A stretch of 64,000 bases of DNA, from the NCBI RefSeq assembly GCF_017562075.2, contig NC_054085.1, forward strand, positions 32,861,039-32,925,038, written 5' to 3'. Made by a program: the position numbers and the translations under genes. Source of the DNA: Anopheles merus. Lineage: Eukaryota > Arthropoda > Insecta > Diptera > Culicidae. Of this stretch, positions 26,996 through 39,341 are shown in pieces. A model generated the notes under the pieces. That model searched no databases. It saw only the letters and a list, made by a program, of their open reading frames with translations, and was not told where the DNA came from. Position 1 is the first letter of the stretch. The number at the start of each line of letters is the position of its first letter.

Positions 26996-27306
26996 TAGTG
27001 ATGGGTAAAGTTGGCAAAATTCTGAAGTCGACTCCGAACATATCGGAACCAACTCTGGAAGGTAGGTCCGACCAGCATTATCTGGCGCCTTCCAGAATTT
27101 CCAGGAACCATCCGAAGTCGTCCGGAGTCGTCCAAAATTGGAGTTGACCGGAGTAGGAGTCGACCGGAGTTGGCAGGAGTCGGCCGGAATCAGAAACAAA
27201 CTAGAGTCATAGTCGCCAGGAATCAGTCAGTATCAGGCCAGCATTCCATTTCATTACCGGAGTCGCATCGCGTAATCATATGTACGCTCCAGCGAGCACA
27301 TCACTA
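26996..27306. mobile_element. hAT-like MITE with GGAGTCG subrepeats
   Basis: The ends are TAGTGATG and CATCACTA, perfect 8-bp inverted termini of the hAT type. They are flanked by imperfect 8-bp duplications, ATCCAATG (26988-26995) and ATCCAACC (27307-27314), matching at 6 of 8 positions. The interior contains several degenerate GGAGTCG/CCGGAGTCG motifs in both orientations. There is no transposase, so it is a non-autonomous copy. The mismatched duplication suggests an old insertion. Confidence 0.6.
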
Positions 27307-29320
27307 ATCCAACCATTTTCCAACCCTCAAGGCCGGCCAGTGTGTGATCAATACACGGCCGCGAATTAAACGTTGTAAATTACACGCACGAAGCTGTAAT
27401 TTCTAGCGATTTCTAAATTATGAACATAAATCCCATATAAATGCTACAATTACACCTTCCCAACGGTTGATGGTGTGATCGTATCACACAAATCGCGCCA
27501 TAAATTAAATCTACCAAACTACACCTTATAAGGCGCCTAGTCTACGGCTCAATTTTCCCAGACCGCAACCATAAAAAGGCACCGGAGCACACACGGAGGA
27601 GGTACACACGTACGGCACCGTCACTAGAAATTGCCGCTACGCCCTAGCACACAAACACACTCACACACACACGGTTTCCCCCAAAGTGTTTGGAGAAATT
27701 TCGCTAAATGAAACCCGATTGCAAATTGAAAGCAATAAATATTGCCTTCCAGGCTAACACACAAGGTGGGTCTTCCGATTGCCGATCGAAACAAAGTCGA
27801 ATAACGCCATTCGAGGGTGGAAAATACCAAGGAAAGGAGATGCTGATTGAATGTACCGCTCGAAACAGAGAGCGGGAAGCGGGAAGCACTTTTAGTGATG
27901 CTTCCCACCATCGGTTCGGTGGTTGATATTGAAAACAGCCACAGACTTCTCACACCTTTCCAACAGACGAAAGCATAAGACGGTAAACGCGGAAAGCTTG
28001 TTCCCACAATGATTTTCCATATTTTTCTCCACCAGATGCACCAGTGTAGTGACGGTGACGGTGTCGGCAGATCTTTCCCAAAGCTTTGTCACTCTTGTTG
28101 CCCGATGGTTGCATCACTCTCGGAAGCCTTTGTGTGCCTCCGAAGCTGACGGGGGAAAAGATGACATCTTTCCAAATGAACGGAACGTGACAAATAGAAG
28201 ATGGTGATGGTGGTTGCAAAACAAAAAAGAACAAGCTGCCATACCATGCGCACACCATATTCCCCACCATCTGATGTCTTGCATCTTGAGCGCACACAAG
28301 CGAGGAACACAAAAACCGTGACGTAGAACGTCTTGTGACGAACTTCTTGAACCTTAAGCTGCTACTGGCGACCCAACTCGCCACTCATTTCATTACACTC
28401 TTCGCAAAAGTCAAAGTCAATAAATCAATGTCGAAAACGTGCGTCCAAGCACCGACCGATGGATGACCGTCGTATGGGCAATGCCGTGATGCACTCGACA
28501 CTTCGAAGCATCGACAGCTTGAGATGGATCGATCGTGCGATGGTAGATGGATGATGATGATGATGATGCGTCTGTCACAGATGAAGTCCAGCAGAAACTA
28601 ATAAATCCGTATCACACAGGATTTCCAGACTGCTTGCACCGGGACGGGCGTAACTGCAACTTCGAACCTTTTGCAGCCAAAGGGTGGACCACGACCACGA
28701 CGGGGACACACCAGTAGTAAAATATTCCCAATAGCGAAATGGAATATTCCACTTTTGTCAACTTTGATCGATATCTAGAGCCGTCCCCCCTTCTTTAAGT
28801 GCCTTCCCCGTTTCGTGCAGTGATTTTTATGGCGTAACTTATAGATTTCAGCGCATTTTTGTGCTTCGGTCGGGAGGGTTCGTGTAACCGGTGGGTGCTG
28901 AAGTAACCACGGAACCCCGGAACCATAAAATTCCCCAAAATACATGTCTTTCACCCGTTCACTTCCGTGACCATGTTCTGCTCGATCGTACGCCGGGTTG
29001 GAGCTTCAACTTCGTTGAGTTAGAGTTGATTTCTTGCTGGGAAGAATTTTATTGTACGCTCTTTCGCTAAGAACTTACTTTTATGTGCACTACTGTGCAC
29101 CGTGAGAGAAGCATAAGTACTGTCTGTCTGCAGTGAAACAAAAAAAACATCATATCCTTCTAGAAAAGATCTATAAGACTTGCCAGCAAAAAACGCAAAA
29201 TCAAAATGAACGAGAACAAAAAAACGGGAGAGGAAAATCCTAATATTCGATCCGGCCATAAATCTTGGCCACAACAAATGGACCGCTACTGATCTTCTAA
29301 TACTGATTTGGTTTTTTTTC

Positions 29321-29349
29321 TTCTTCATTTGCTTTCTTTGCAGGTAAGG
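29321..29349 (+). promoter_or_regulatory. Recursive (ratchet) splice site 2
   Basis: TTTTTTCTTCTTCATTTGC plus TTTCTTTGCAG forms an almost pure pyrimidine tract with AG at 29342-29343, immediately followed by the donor GTAAGG at 29344. This is a very close match to the insect ratchet-point consensus, pyrimidine tract-CAG|GTAAG. It lies in the long MMP intron on the gene's strand, 2.8 kb upstream of the miR-307 hairpin. A second acceptor/donor pair follows 42 bp downstream, so the site could also act through a small recursive exon. Confidence 0.65.
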
Positions 29350-29385
29350 ACACACACACACACCCACAGTCTCCCCTTTTTTCAG

Positions 29386-29401
29386 ACGAACCACCAGAAT
29401 G
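29386..29401 (+). other. Candidate 16-nt micro-exon or recursive exon
   Basis: TCTCCCCTTTTTTCAG gives a strong acceptor ending at 29385. After only 16 nt comes the donor GTAAGAAAT, from 29402. Located 42 nt after ratchet site 2, it resembles the short exon defined downstream of a recursive site. Sixteen nucleotides would shift the reading frame, so constitutive inclusion is unlikely. A transient recursive exon or chance are both possible. Confidence 0.2.
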
Positions 29402-32144
29402 GTAAGAAATACTTCAGAGTGAGTCTCAGAACGTCTCTAAACGCTTGCTTGCTTGTTGTTTTAAAGAGAGCTTCCGGGGATGAATACCGATTAACAAAAA
29501 CACACAAAAAATACTCTTTACGCTACCACCACTGGTCAAATGCTCGTCAGCACATCTTTTCCAGCTCCCTCGCCTCCTTCTCCTCCTCCCGGTTGCCTCA
29601 TTTACGGTCGCCACGCTGCTTAAGCACGCTCCGCTCCGTGTGTTTGCGTGCCCGTTTCTTTCTGTGCCCGTCCGATTAACTCAACTGCCATTTAAATCAT
29701 CCGGAAAAGGAAAGCAACAAAAACCGGGCCCCAAATGACTGTCACTGGAGCTCCAGTGCTGGTGTCCCACGGCACCACGGACCACCATTGAACGCCCAAT
29801 TAATTCTGGTTTATGAGCTTTCGAGTCGTTTCGAGCGCCGGAATCGAAGCGAAAAACCTTCAACCTCTCAGACAGGCAAGGATGACTCGCTGTGCGCGTA
29901 CTACACGGTTGGCCGCGTGTTTCGCAACGCGCTTCCGCTTGGTGTTCGCATTACCCATTTGCGCAAGGGTGGTTGGGCAAAACAGGAAGTTAAGCAGACG
30001 ACGGCACGAGACGAAAACAACTTCAAATGTCTCTGCAAACATGCGGCATGCAGCAACTCAGTTGAGTGGCGGGCGTGCCGTGGAACGATTTTCCGAATCT
30101 TGTCCAGAGGTGTGGGCAGGTCCTTACAGTGCCCATCCAAGTTCCCGCTCATTGGTTGCGCTTCCGGTCCCGCCGCTGATGATGATGATGATGGCTGCTG
30201 CCGTTTGGGTCACATTGTTCCGGTGTGTTTGTCTTAAGGATTTCCGCGTCGCCCTGTAGCCCTCTACCCGGGAGGGCAATTTTTCTTTCCTCTACGGGTG
30301 CGGGTTTTTCCTTCCGTTTTCATCATCATTATCAATTCTCTTTTTGGTGCGTATTGCAACAAACAGCAATCAATAGCACGAACTTTTCATCGAATTTGAA
30401 GGTTTCTTGGTTTTGCATTCTGATCAAACGCAATATAACATTTCCATCGCTAACCGTGAACACAGCGAAAAGCAAAACCTCCCGTTTTGGAAATGAGAAA
30501 ATTTTAATATGAAATCAAAGTGAGACAAATCGAGCGCAATTTCCATTTCGGGGGGGCTCATCAATCAAGTTGGGTTTTAAATTGAAATCGTTTTTTTTTG
30601 TTTTCTCCCCCAATGTTATTTGATATACCGTTTGCCATACTTTATGGACGCTTTATCTGTGTCATGTTGTCGTTTGTTTTTCTGAAATGACGTCATAAAA
30701 CATGCCGATGTCTTGTAGATCTTGTATAAACTGTTGGTCAATGCACCAACACAAATCTCTAATAATACTCCACTTCGCACTAAATCACTCAATTCAGCTC
30801 AGCTTCAATGTGTCAGCAGCGCATAATAAGCTTTAATAATGAAAATCGTGTGCTGGAATTTGTCCAACACTCTCGACTCGACCAAATTAAATTGATTTCC
30901 CTTGACCATATCGGACGCGAACGCACCACAACAACAGCAAAAACCCCCCCTGACCACTCCTACACACCACCATCATCACCATCACACAAAACCGGAAGCA
31001 GGAAATGCGAACTTTTCAATGATTCCGCTTTAAGTCGTGACGGCTCGCCCGCTTTGGGCATTTATCGCAAAATTCGAATCATATGGCCTCGAAGTGACCC
31101 CTTGGGGAAAATGGTCAACAAAGGACAACCACTGCGATCCATTTTTAAGCCACACAGCAGAAGCAAAAGCAATTGGGGGGAAGGGGGGAGGAGAGGGGGC
31201 ACTCCCGTTTGGTTCATAAATTATGTTCTTATATCTCCCGCAATTCCCTGTCCTGTCGGTGTGTGCCGTTGGTGGCAGGAAGGAAGCGATGCAGCAATAT
31301 TACTGACCGCAGTATGACTTTTCGGGAGGAGGAGGAGGAGGAGGAGAGAAGCTTCGTGTGTGTGTCTCTCGGAACTGGATGTACTCGGACTTGGACGACG
31401 AAATCACTTCCACTGCCGGTCTGGAGGTTAATTTTTATTGTTGCTAAACCGACCGAAAATCATTCATCCCCCAAAAACGTACGCTCAGGCTACGCTCGAG
31501 CTCAACCGGTACACAAGTGTATGTACCACATTATCACGAAACGAGCTTTGCTCAACTTCCCTGAACAGAACCAAAACTCCGAGACCCAACTCACTAACCA
31601 ACCAGCCCCCAAAAAAAAAACCTCCCCCCAGTGACACAGGCGGAAAGTGTAAGGAAATGGAAAACAATTCTGGTCTGCCGGGACCAGGCTGCTGCATGGG
31701 AAGGAAGATAGGAATTAGGCTCCGGCAATCGGGCTAAATAATTAATTTAGTCAAACCAGAAGAACTGCAGATCCTCCAGAAGACCGACCCCCCAACCAGT
31801 AAACGTCGTCAAATGAGTGTTAGTGATTGTGAGCTTGTGTGTGTGTGTGTGCGTGTGTATGTCTTTCATCAGGTCTGGCAGAGGGCTGTATCACAGGAGG
31901 ATGATGGTGCCACCTTCCCACCTTCCCAAAGGATCCCTCGTTCATCGGCGGCGGCGACATCAATTTCATACCGGAAGCCCAACAAATGCACTCCGGAAGC
32001 CATCGTCGTCGTCGTCGTGTTTGTGATTTGTGGTCTCAACAAGTTTCTCTGTTCGATGTCAACGTTCAACATAGCACAACGTACACGGAAGCTATTTCAC
32101 CGCCATCTCGCTCTCTCTCTCTCTCTCTCTGGACTCATTCTCTC

Positions 32145-32211
32145 GATCACTCACTCAACCTGGGTGTGATGCTTTTTTGAATCATCACAACCTCCTTGAG
32201 TGAGCGACCGC
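32145..32211 (+). ncRNA. mir-307: miR-307 precursor hairpin
   Basis: The 23 nt at 32185-32207 match the insect miR-307-3p as I recall it (seed CACAACC, ending GTGAGCGA). The 5' arm at 32149-32171 (ACTCACTCAACC then TGGGTGTGATG) pairs with it: CTCACTCAA with TTGAGTGAG near the base and TGTGATG with CATCACA near the loop, separated by a small internal loop. The terminal loop is CTTTTTTGAAT. miR-307 is a conserved insect microRNA that represses mRNAs via Argonaute. The hairpin is on the same strand as the MMP gene and inside its proposed giant intron, so it may be processed from the host transcript. The CT repeat just upstream (about 32110-32130) is not part of the stem. Confidence 0.93.
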
Positions 32212-34806
32212 GGATTGACTAAAACCACACATACGCACGCACGGCACGTGTGCCCCTGAGGCGGCAGAGCAGCGCCAGCATTTCGGATCGGAAACCCATT
32301 TACCCAACAACCGGATATCGTAAATTACAGATCAACCTTCGTGCAGTTCGTGTTCGTTCGGTCGTCCCATAAATGAAGCGCCGTAAAATGGATGACGCCG
32401 TGTTTCGTTCAAGCGATTTTCCCGAAACTCCCAACTCTCGACGCGAAGCGGGCATCAAATAAACCCACCGAAATGGAAGTGTTCCATAGCCTACACTCAT
32501 TTTTTGCGCCTCTCGAACGATAGAATTCAATCAAAGACACCACCTCCCGAAAGATCCGGCGCCATCCCATGGGCAGTCGTCCGGGAGACTGGTGCAAGAT
32601 TTAAATTAACGCAAAATGTGGCTCGTAAATTAATTAATTATGGTATTAATTACCCGTTTAAGTGTCGCTACGAGAGGCGCCGTCGTACGCGAAACGTGTT
32701 CCACGATACTTCTGGCCAATGGTTTGTGTTCGGACGACCCAGGATGAGCCCCGGATTATGTTTTCCCAGTCTCCTGCCACCTCGAAGAAACGTGCTTTAG
32801 GGCAGCATCGGGCAGACGGAGCATCCCCAAACTGGGTGGATTTTATTTCGGGCCCATAAAAACTAAACATTTCCGTCGTGGGCTTGCCGTGGAGGAGCGT
32901 GGCGGCGAACCTTACCAACTGTGGACACATTTTGCCCCGATGATGATGGTTTGTAAATTTTAATCTTCATAAAGTGCGCACTCTACGCAGCATTGGCGAT
33001 GGTTGGAGAGCGGGCAGGGTTTGAAGGTACTCTTGGCCGTCTCTTGGCACGCACGCGATGAAATGGGCCTCGGAAATTCATTTACACTGCTCTGGACGGA
33101 TGAGTTGCTGTGCCTGGTGGAGTTAATTGTGTTGTGTTGCCGTGATTAAGTGCGAATTACTTAGTGCGAAAAACCGGGCGGAACAACCACCACCGTGCAG
33201 CTTACATGACGCGCTCGCTGATGATGCCCGACGACGATGACGATGATGAGATGATGTCGCTGCTTCCCAGTGTTCCCGGGGACACTCTAACGCTAAACTA
33301 AATTCCCAATTTACGGCTCAATTTATGGCAGAATTATACCGACACGGCGGGCAAGGCCTGTCAACTCGTTCAGGACAGAGAGGACGTTATTTTCTAATTA
33401 TGCTTTAATTTAACGAAACAGATTGCATGAGTCAGAGCTTCATTAATGAAGCACGTTAGGCAACAGAACCAACAAATCACCCCCTCTTTTTTTACACTTG
33501 CACGTACAGCAATCTCTAGTTAGCAAATGGTGTAAGTGTGTGATGTGTTCATCATCCTTATTTCGCTTGCTCGTGATGTGATGTGATCGATCACCTTTCC
33601 GTTCGCGTTAGTTCATAAAAGTTGGTCCCCGTCCCTACACCTCTTCAATGAAGCTTCATGACGCACCACGGAGTTGATGTATGTTTCGTACAAAACACGC
33701 TCAACCGTGACCAGTGCATTAGTTTCGTCAATCGTTTTTTCGCTCTCTCTCTCTCTCTCCCTCCGTACCAGGACAAATTACCCTTTTGCTAAGCGAAGGA
33801 ACAGCGCACAGCACAGCGAAGACGCTCTTGCCACGTCCATTACCATCGCTCCTCGTCCCCAATACCCGGCTGGAAGGATGATGTCGGATCGATTTGTGCT
33901 ATTTCTTTGCCACCTCTCTCGTCGTCCCCCTTTCGCTCACGAGTTTATCGTTCACGCGACAGCTGAACGCGCACCCTTTTACACACTGCGGCCCTCCTCT
34001 CGCCCGAAAAATGCGATGCCAGTAGCTCGTTTATACAAAGGTCCTCCACATGTGGGACGACCCCGGATGTGGAGGAAGAGTCGCGCCATGGTGTGCGCGC
34101 CGCAGTTTATTCAAATTTGATAACATATTTACCGCTCCCGCTCGAACCGTTCGCGTGAAAGGGTGGCTCGTTAGGACGCGTGTTTTGATGGGGAGACCTT
34201 GACACGTGGGCGGAGCGGAGGGTCTCTCCAAACCGTGGTAGCTGCATTAACCGCGGCTGAAAGGATGAGGAACGTTTATGGCGTCGTCGCACACACATGA
34301 AAAAAAGGCGAAGCTGCCACCACCAGGGGAAAGTAACCCCACATATACTGGTATGATATAAATCGCTAGAGGGGTGTTGATTTTTCTCACAGAAGTTAGC
34401 TCCCGCATGGGTGATTGTGAAAATTCGAAAATGTAAAAAAAAGACAAACAAGAGTCGTAAAATGCACAAATTTGTCAAGCATTACACCTAAACGATTGGA
34501 ACCGCTAACCCCGCGCGACGGGCAGAATGTGTTTTTCTCCGTTCGTGCCGGGGAAACGCGTATTTCTTCTAACACACACCACACCCTAATCATCTACACT
34601 TACGGGAATAGTGTCTTAAAATAGAAATAAAACGTACTAATCTGCACGAAACGATCGAACGGTCACGGTTCGTGGGTGACGGTATTTTACACAACGAAAC
34701 AACGAAACAAAAAGTGCAGACAACGTAATCATCTAAAAACAGCAAGATTATCTGATAATGAGCGATTTTGAGCCTCGTTGATTGATGGCGCCCCTTCCGC
34801 AGCGCA

Positions 34807-34888
34807 GCAGTCGTGGCCGAGTGGTTAAGGCGTCTGACTCGAAATCAGATTCCCTCTGGGAGCGTAGGTTCGAATCCTACCGGCTGCG
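34807..34888 (+). tRNA. tRNA-Ser-CGA: tRNA-Ser (anticodon CGA)
   Basis: A complete 82-nt cloverleaf. The acceptor stem GCAGTCG pairs with CGGCTGC (34881-34887), followed by discriminator G at 34888. The D-arm carries the A box TGGCCGAGTGG. The anticodon stem TCTGA/TCAGA encloses loop CTCGAAA with anticodon CGA at 34840-34842. A long class-II variable arm (CCCTCTGGGAG) is typical of serine tRNAs, and the T-arm contains the B box GGTTCGAATCC. It decodes UCG serine codons. No intron is present. It is transcribed by polymerase III in the same direction as the surrounding MMP intron. Confidence 0.97.
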
Positions 34889-34903
34889 GAGAGTGAAATG
34901 TTC

Positions 34904-34910
34904 TTTTTTT
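34904..34910 (+). terminator. Polymerase III terminator of the tRNA-Ser gene
   Basis: A run of seven T residues starts 16 nt after the tRNA 3' end, the usual oligo-T stop for polymerase III. Confidence 0.85.
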
Positions 34911-37900
34911 AAATGAAGACTACACTAGACTAAACTACAATTCTCTAGCTTAGTGGAAGATGAGGAAGAAGAAGACAAAAAAACATTGCTTTATCGATTG
35001 TAATCATGGTGTGATGTTGTCGAAAATCTTATAACGATAACGCTAACGAGATAACGTAACGATTCGATTTGAATGTAATGTTTATACTCAATTTCAGTGT
35101 TTTTGAACGTCTAATGGCAAAAAGACACAGATGGTCCTGTATTTTTATCAAAGCATACTCTATTTGAGCTCGCCTCAATTGAAACACAACATTCCATTTG
35201 TAAAGCAACACACTCGCAACATGAACCTTTAAAGCCGCCTTATTACACACGCTCGACAGAAGATGAGGAAAGTGCATGAAGCATACACTTGCTCGGCAAA
35301 AGATGATGCAAGTATAATTGAACGTTCCACATGTGTTATAGCACTCTTGTGAACCGACTCTTGAACCCACTCTCTTAACCATAACCCCTTTCGATCGGCA
35401 GTTCGACACCGGAAATATTGTTTATCGAAGACAGGCAAGATAAACACCCGTCTCAGGACTTCTTGCCGATGTTCTAAAGCGCAGCCCAAAGCAGCACCAC
35501 AAACCATCAAAGAGCAGAAAACGATGGTGCTATTTTCTATCGCAAGGCATATGAAGAATTTAGCATCCATTCGATGCTGTTCGATTCGTCGGCTACTGCT
35601 ACAATTGCGCCACTGAAGTAAGGTTATTACTACTCCAAAGCAGTGTAGTGAGGGAAGCACCGTGTCAATACACTGGGTGCTTTTGATCTGAGGCGCAGTA
35701 TTGGCAGCAACACATCACCTACACCGGCAAAGCTTCTCCCTTTGCTAGAGATGGAATCTTCCGTTCGAGCGAAAAACTGGCCCTCTCTCTCTCTCTGTCC
35801 CACACACAGCACAGCATACTAGTCGCACAAGAACGCTCATAAAGAACATGGACGGGTAAAGTATGGTGTACACGGGATGGGCGGCTGTGAAACATATCGC
35901 TACACAAGCACTGTACAGGCACAAATCGGCACAGGCACATTCCCGCACACAGGAATCGCCTCACTGCCGCTTCTGTACTCAAGTATTCAACACCCACCCA
36001 GCCAAGAAGGGCGCGCGCGCTGGCAGCCCAGACAGAGGACGATAAAAGGCAAAGTGTACAAGCAAATTATCTTACAAGCTTGCAAACAACCTTCACCCAG
36101 GCCCAGGCCCGAAAGGGCTTTGAGCGCGGGAGGGGGGCTAGCTTTCTTTCCGCCTTTTCAAAGTGCGGTAGTGCTAAATCCGGACACCCGGTCGGTACTC
36201 GACGGTCGTGTTCCAGCAGCTTCTTACCACCGATTCAGACGGGCGCGCTTCCGTAAATGTTTTTTGCGGATTTGATTATGCCGAGACACTCACTTCTTTC
36301 ACGCTGCTTTTCACCTTCACGAGAGGCACACAGTGGGAGGGTTGTGTATGTATATTGCATGAAATTGGTAAAAAGAAACTCAAAAAAAAACGAATGAAAG
36401 ATGCCGACAAACGCCCAGAAGCTACGGCGACAGCATAAAAAACCAAGGCAAGCCCCAGAAAATCGATAAATTCGACAGCACATAGTGTAAGACATTTTAC
36501 GGCTCAATTCAAATTTGATTGCACGTGAGGGAACGAGGGGAGATGAGTGGCAGTGGAAGATGGAGACGGAGGAAAAACAGTACCAATGCACTTCTGATGT
36601 CCCAAAAGAGATCTGATCTGACTCTTTTTTTTTAGTTCTTGCTCTTGTTCTCCTTAAACAATGTCCTCTCCAAACCAAAGTCCGTACCAACACACTCTAC
36701 CAGACGAGGTACTCCGCTCCCTCTCTCTTTCCTTCTCTCCATCTTACTCCTTCCCTCTCTGTCCCTTTTGGTGCCACTTACTCAATCTCGCATAAAACAT
36801 TCAATTTCCAATTTTCGCTAAAACTTTGCGCATCACCGAGCGCAACAGAACCCCAGCCAGTGCCGAAGAAGTTGTTAGAACAGGGAGCGCGTACGTCACA
36901 TGGAGTGGGAAAAGCGGAGCGGGTTCGAAACCACAAACGGTAATGCAAACGAAAAAGGGATTTTAAGGTGGCTTTAGGTAAAGTGGGTGGGTGACTACCT
37001 CCACACACTCCTCCGGGAGGCTGTTGGAGACACAGCACAACTACACCTACCGGTTTACCTGGTGTGGCCTTACCCGCAACAACACAACAAAACGCACATA
37101 CCACCAATCCCCTACTGCTATCCTACCAGGACCCAATCTAGGGTGGATTTGCCCGAAAAGTTCACTTCCTTCAAGGGCTGTGCTGTGCTTGTGGGTGGTT
37201 TGGGATTAAATAAAATCAAACAAGCAACGGTGCAAACTCCAGCTGTGTTACGTACAATAGAAAGGATATGTTCGATAAGCTACACACCACACAGAGAGAG
37301 AGAGAGAGAGAAACAGTCTCGCAGCGCACCTCAAACATGGGAAACCTCTTCCGGCAGTGGTTCCGGCACGGTAAAGTTGCGCGAAACACTTTACGAAACA
37401 GAGCTACCAGGCAAATGGTACTCCGTCGGTCGTGCAAACCGATTCCTTCCAGCTTAGCTCAGCGGTGGTCGCCTTCCAGGGTTCCTGGGGATTGGACTGC
37501 CACTCCCCCCTTTATGCAACGGTAATCGATATCGGAAGCGTCGTCAGTGTTTGTGCAGTTTTCAGCATGTGTGATTGACGATACACACACCTGGGAGAGA
37601 AGCAGAGAGAGAGGGAGATTACGTAAAAAATGGGGAAAAACCGGAGTTTTTACAAGTATCGTCGTGTTCTCTTGCGTGATATCACCGGTACCGGATGCCG
37701 GAAGGTGTGTAATGTTTGTGTCTTTGTGATGGTGTCGCATCCTTTTTCTCAACTCTGCAAGCCGAGCGAGCAGATAATAAAAATCTCATCCAACCGAGCA
37801 ACCGATATAATTTGAATTGACAGTACGAGCTTGGAGGAAAATTCATTGGCAATGCTTTATGTTATACAAGACTTTCCGGACGACATTACCTTCACGTCGC

Positions 37901-39038
37901 TGTCCGATACAGGGAAAAAACAACCTCTTTTTTCGATCAAAATTCCCCCAAAAAGCACCTATAACCGAGCAAATCCCTTCCCCGAATGAATCCAATCAAC
38001 AAAGAAGGAGCTTCATCTACCTCCCACCGGGGCCATTCGTTCCGTTCGCCACTCTGCACTATTCGACAGCCGAATTGCAAAGGTTACAAAAAGCTCCAAT
38101 GCATTCTTCCAGCTGCTTGTAGGGGAAAAAGCGGTGTAAAAACTGAAGGAAGAATATTCCACACAACAACAAAAAAAGTCGCCCAGAGACCTGAGCCGAA
38201 ACGCTCTATCTTTCGTTCGAACAGGAGTGCACTTTGATAATGACCAATAATCTTGGCTCAGTTACATCAGCTTCCTTTTTTTTTCTCTTCTCTTTTGTTT
38301 CTGTGCACCGTTTCATCTATCTCTCGGTTGTGTGTGGTCCTCCACCTTTTTTATTCCCATAAAAACGATTCCATCCACCACCGGCGTCAATGAAATGCAA
38401 TGCCAATCTTCGCGTGATGCGCTAAACCTTTCGCATTCTCGGCGAACTACTCTCTGCTCGAACGCCAACTTCCCAACCCAACGGCAATGTTTGCACACCT
38501 TGATCGAATTGATTACGAGAAAGGCACGGTGCAAACACAACGGTCTTTATCCGCAGGGGGGGGGGGGGTGTAGAAGGGTTTAGGATAAGGGCCAGCGACA
38601 AAAAAAATGCTACTAAAACTGCAATCGCTTCGTTACCACTTCGTTCTCGTGGTCGATTTTTTCATCCGCTTCATCGGAGCAATTTTCGCTAATAACCCAC
38701 CAAATGGAACATGGGGGGCGAGTTTGGAATCGCGTCGGTTTCGATGATGAAAGCAGTAACAAACCGCACCGCAAAGAGAGTGTCCCGTAGTGTATTGGTT
38801 TTCCTGCTACAAAAGGCGATAAAAAGTCTGGGATTTTAGGGGTTTTTTTCTAGACCTTACATTTAATCGATCCGGACACAATGGTAATATTGTTTTGTGT
38901 GGTTCAGCACATTCAAACAGGATGATTTTTCTCCATGGATTTTCCCTAGAAAAAGAGTGTTTTTGCGTAGAAAAATCTGGTAATCTGAAGGGTTGTAAAG
39001 ATAAACGAGCCTGACGCCACTATTTAGTTTAACTATTA

Positions 39039-39341
39039 CAGGTACTCCCCGATATACGCTATTAATGCGGACCGGAGTCAATAGCGTGTCTCGAATATTA
39101 GCATAAGTCGAATTTCGAGGTTTGCTGTCAAATTATAGCTAATTTTCGTATAATTTTGCTTCAAGTGGTAGGTTTTAGTCACTAAATTAGTTATTTAATC
39201 TCTAAATTTTAGATTTCTACTGTAAAATTCAACATTTGATGTGTCAAATTAGTAAAATTTGCTCAAAGAACTGTCAAATTTAAAAAATGGCGTATAGCGA
39301 AATCGCGTGTATCGAGTGTGGCGTATATCGGGGAATACCTG
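39039..39341. mobile_element. TA-flanked MITE (Tc1/mariner type)
   Basis: A 303-bp element flanked by TA (39037-39038 and 39342-39343). The termini CAGGTACTCCCCGATATACGC and its inverted counterpart (differing at one position) at 39321-39341 form about 21-bp terminal inverted repeats. The interior is AT-rich, with short recurring TGTCAAATT segments and no coding capacity. CAG termini with a TA target suit a non-autonomous Tc1/mariner superfamily element. Confidence 0.8.

Noticed and set aside
35010..35660. Minus-strand open frames of 126 and 143 codons
   Set aside because: Overlapping frames with no domain or splice context; the region contains two diverged copies of a GCTCGrCAgAAGATGA motif but nothing gene-like.
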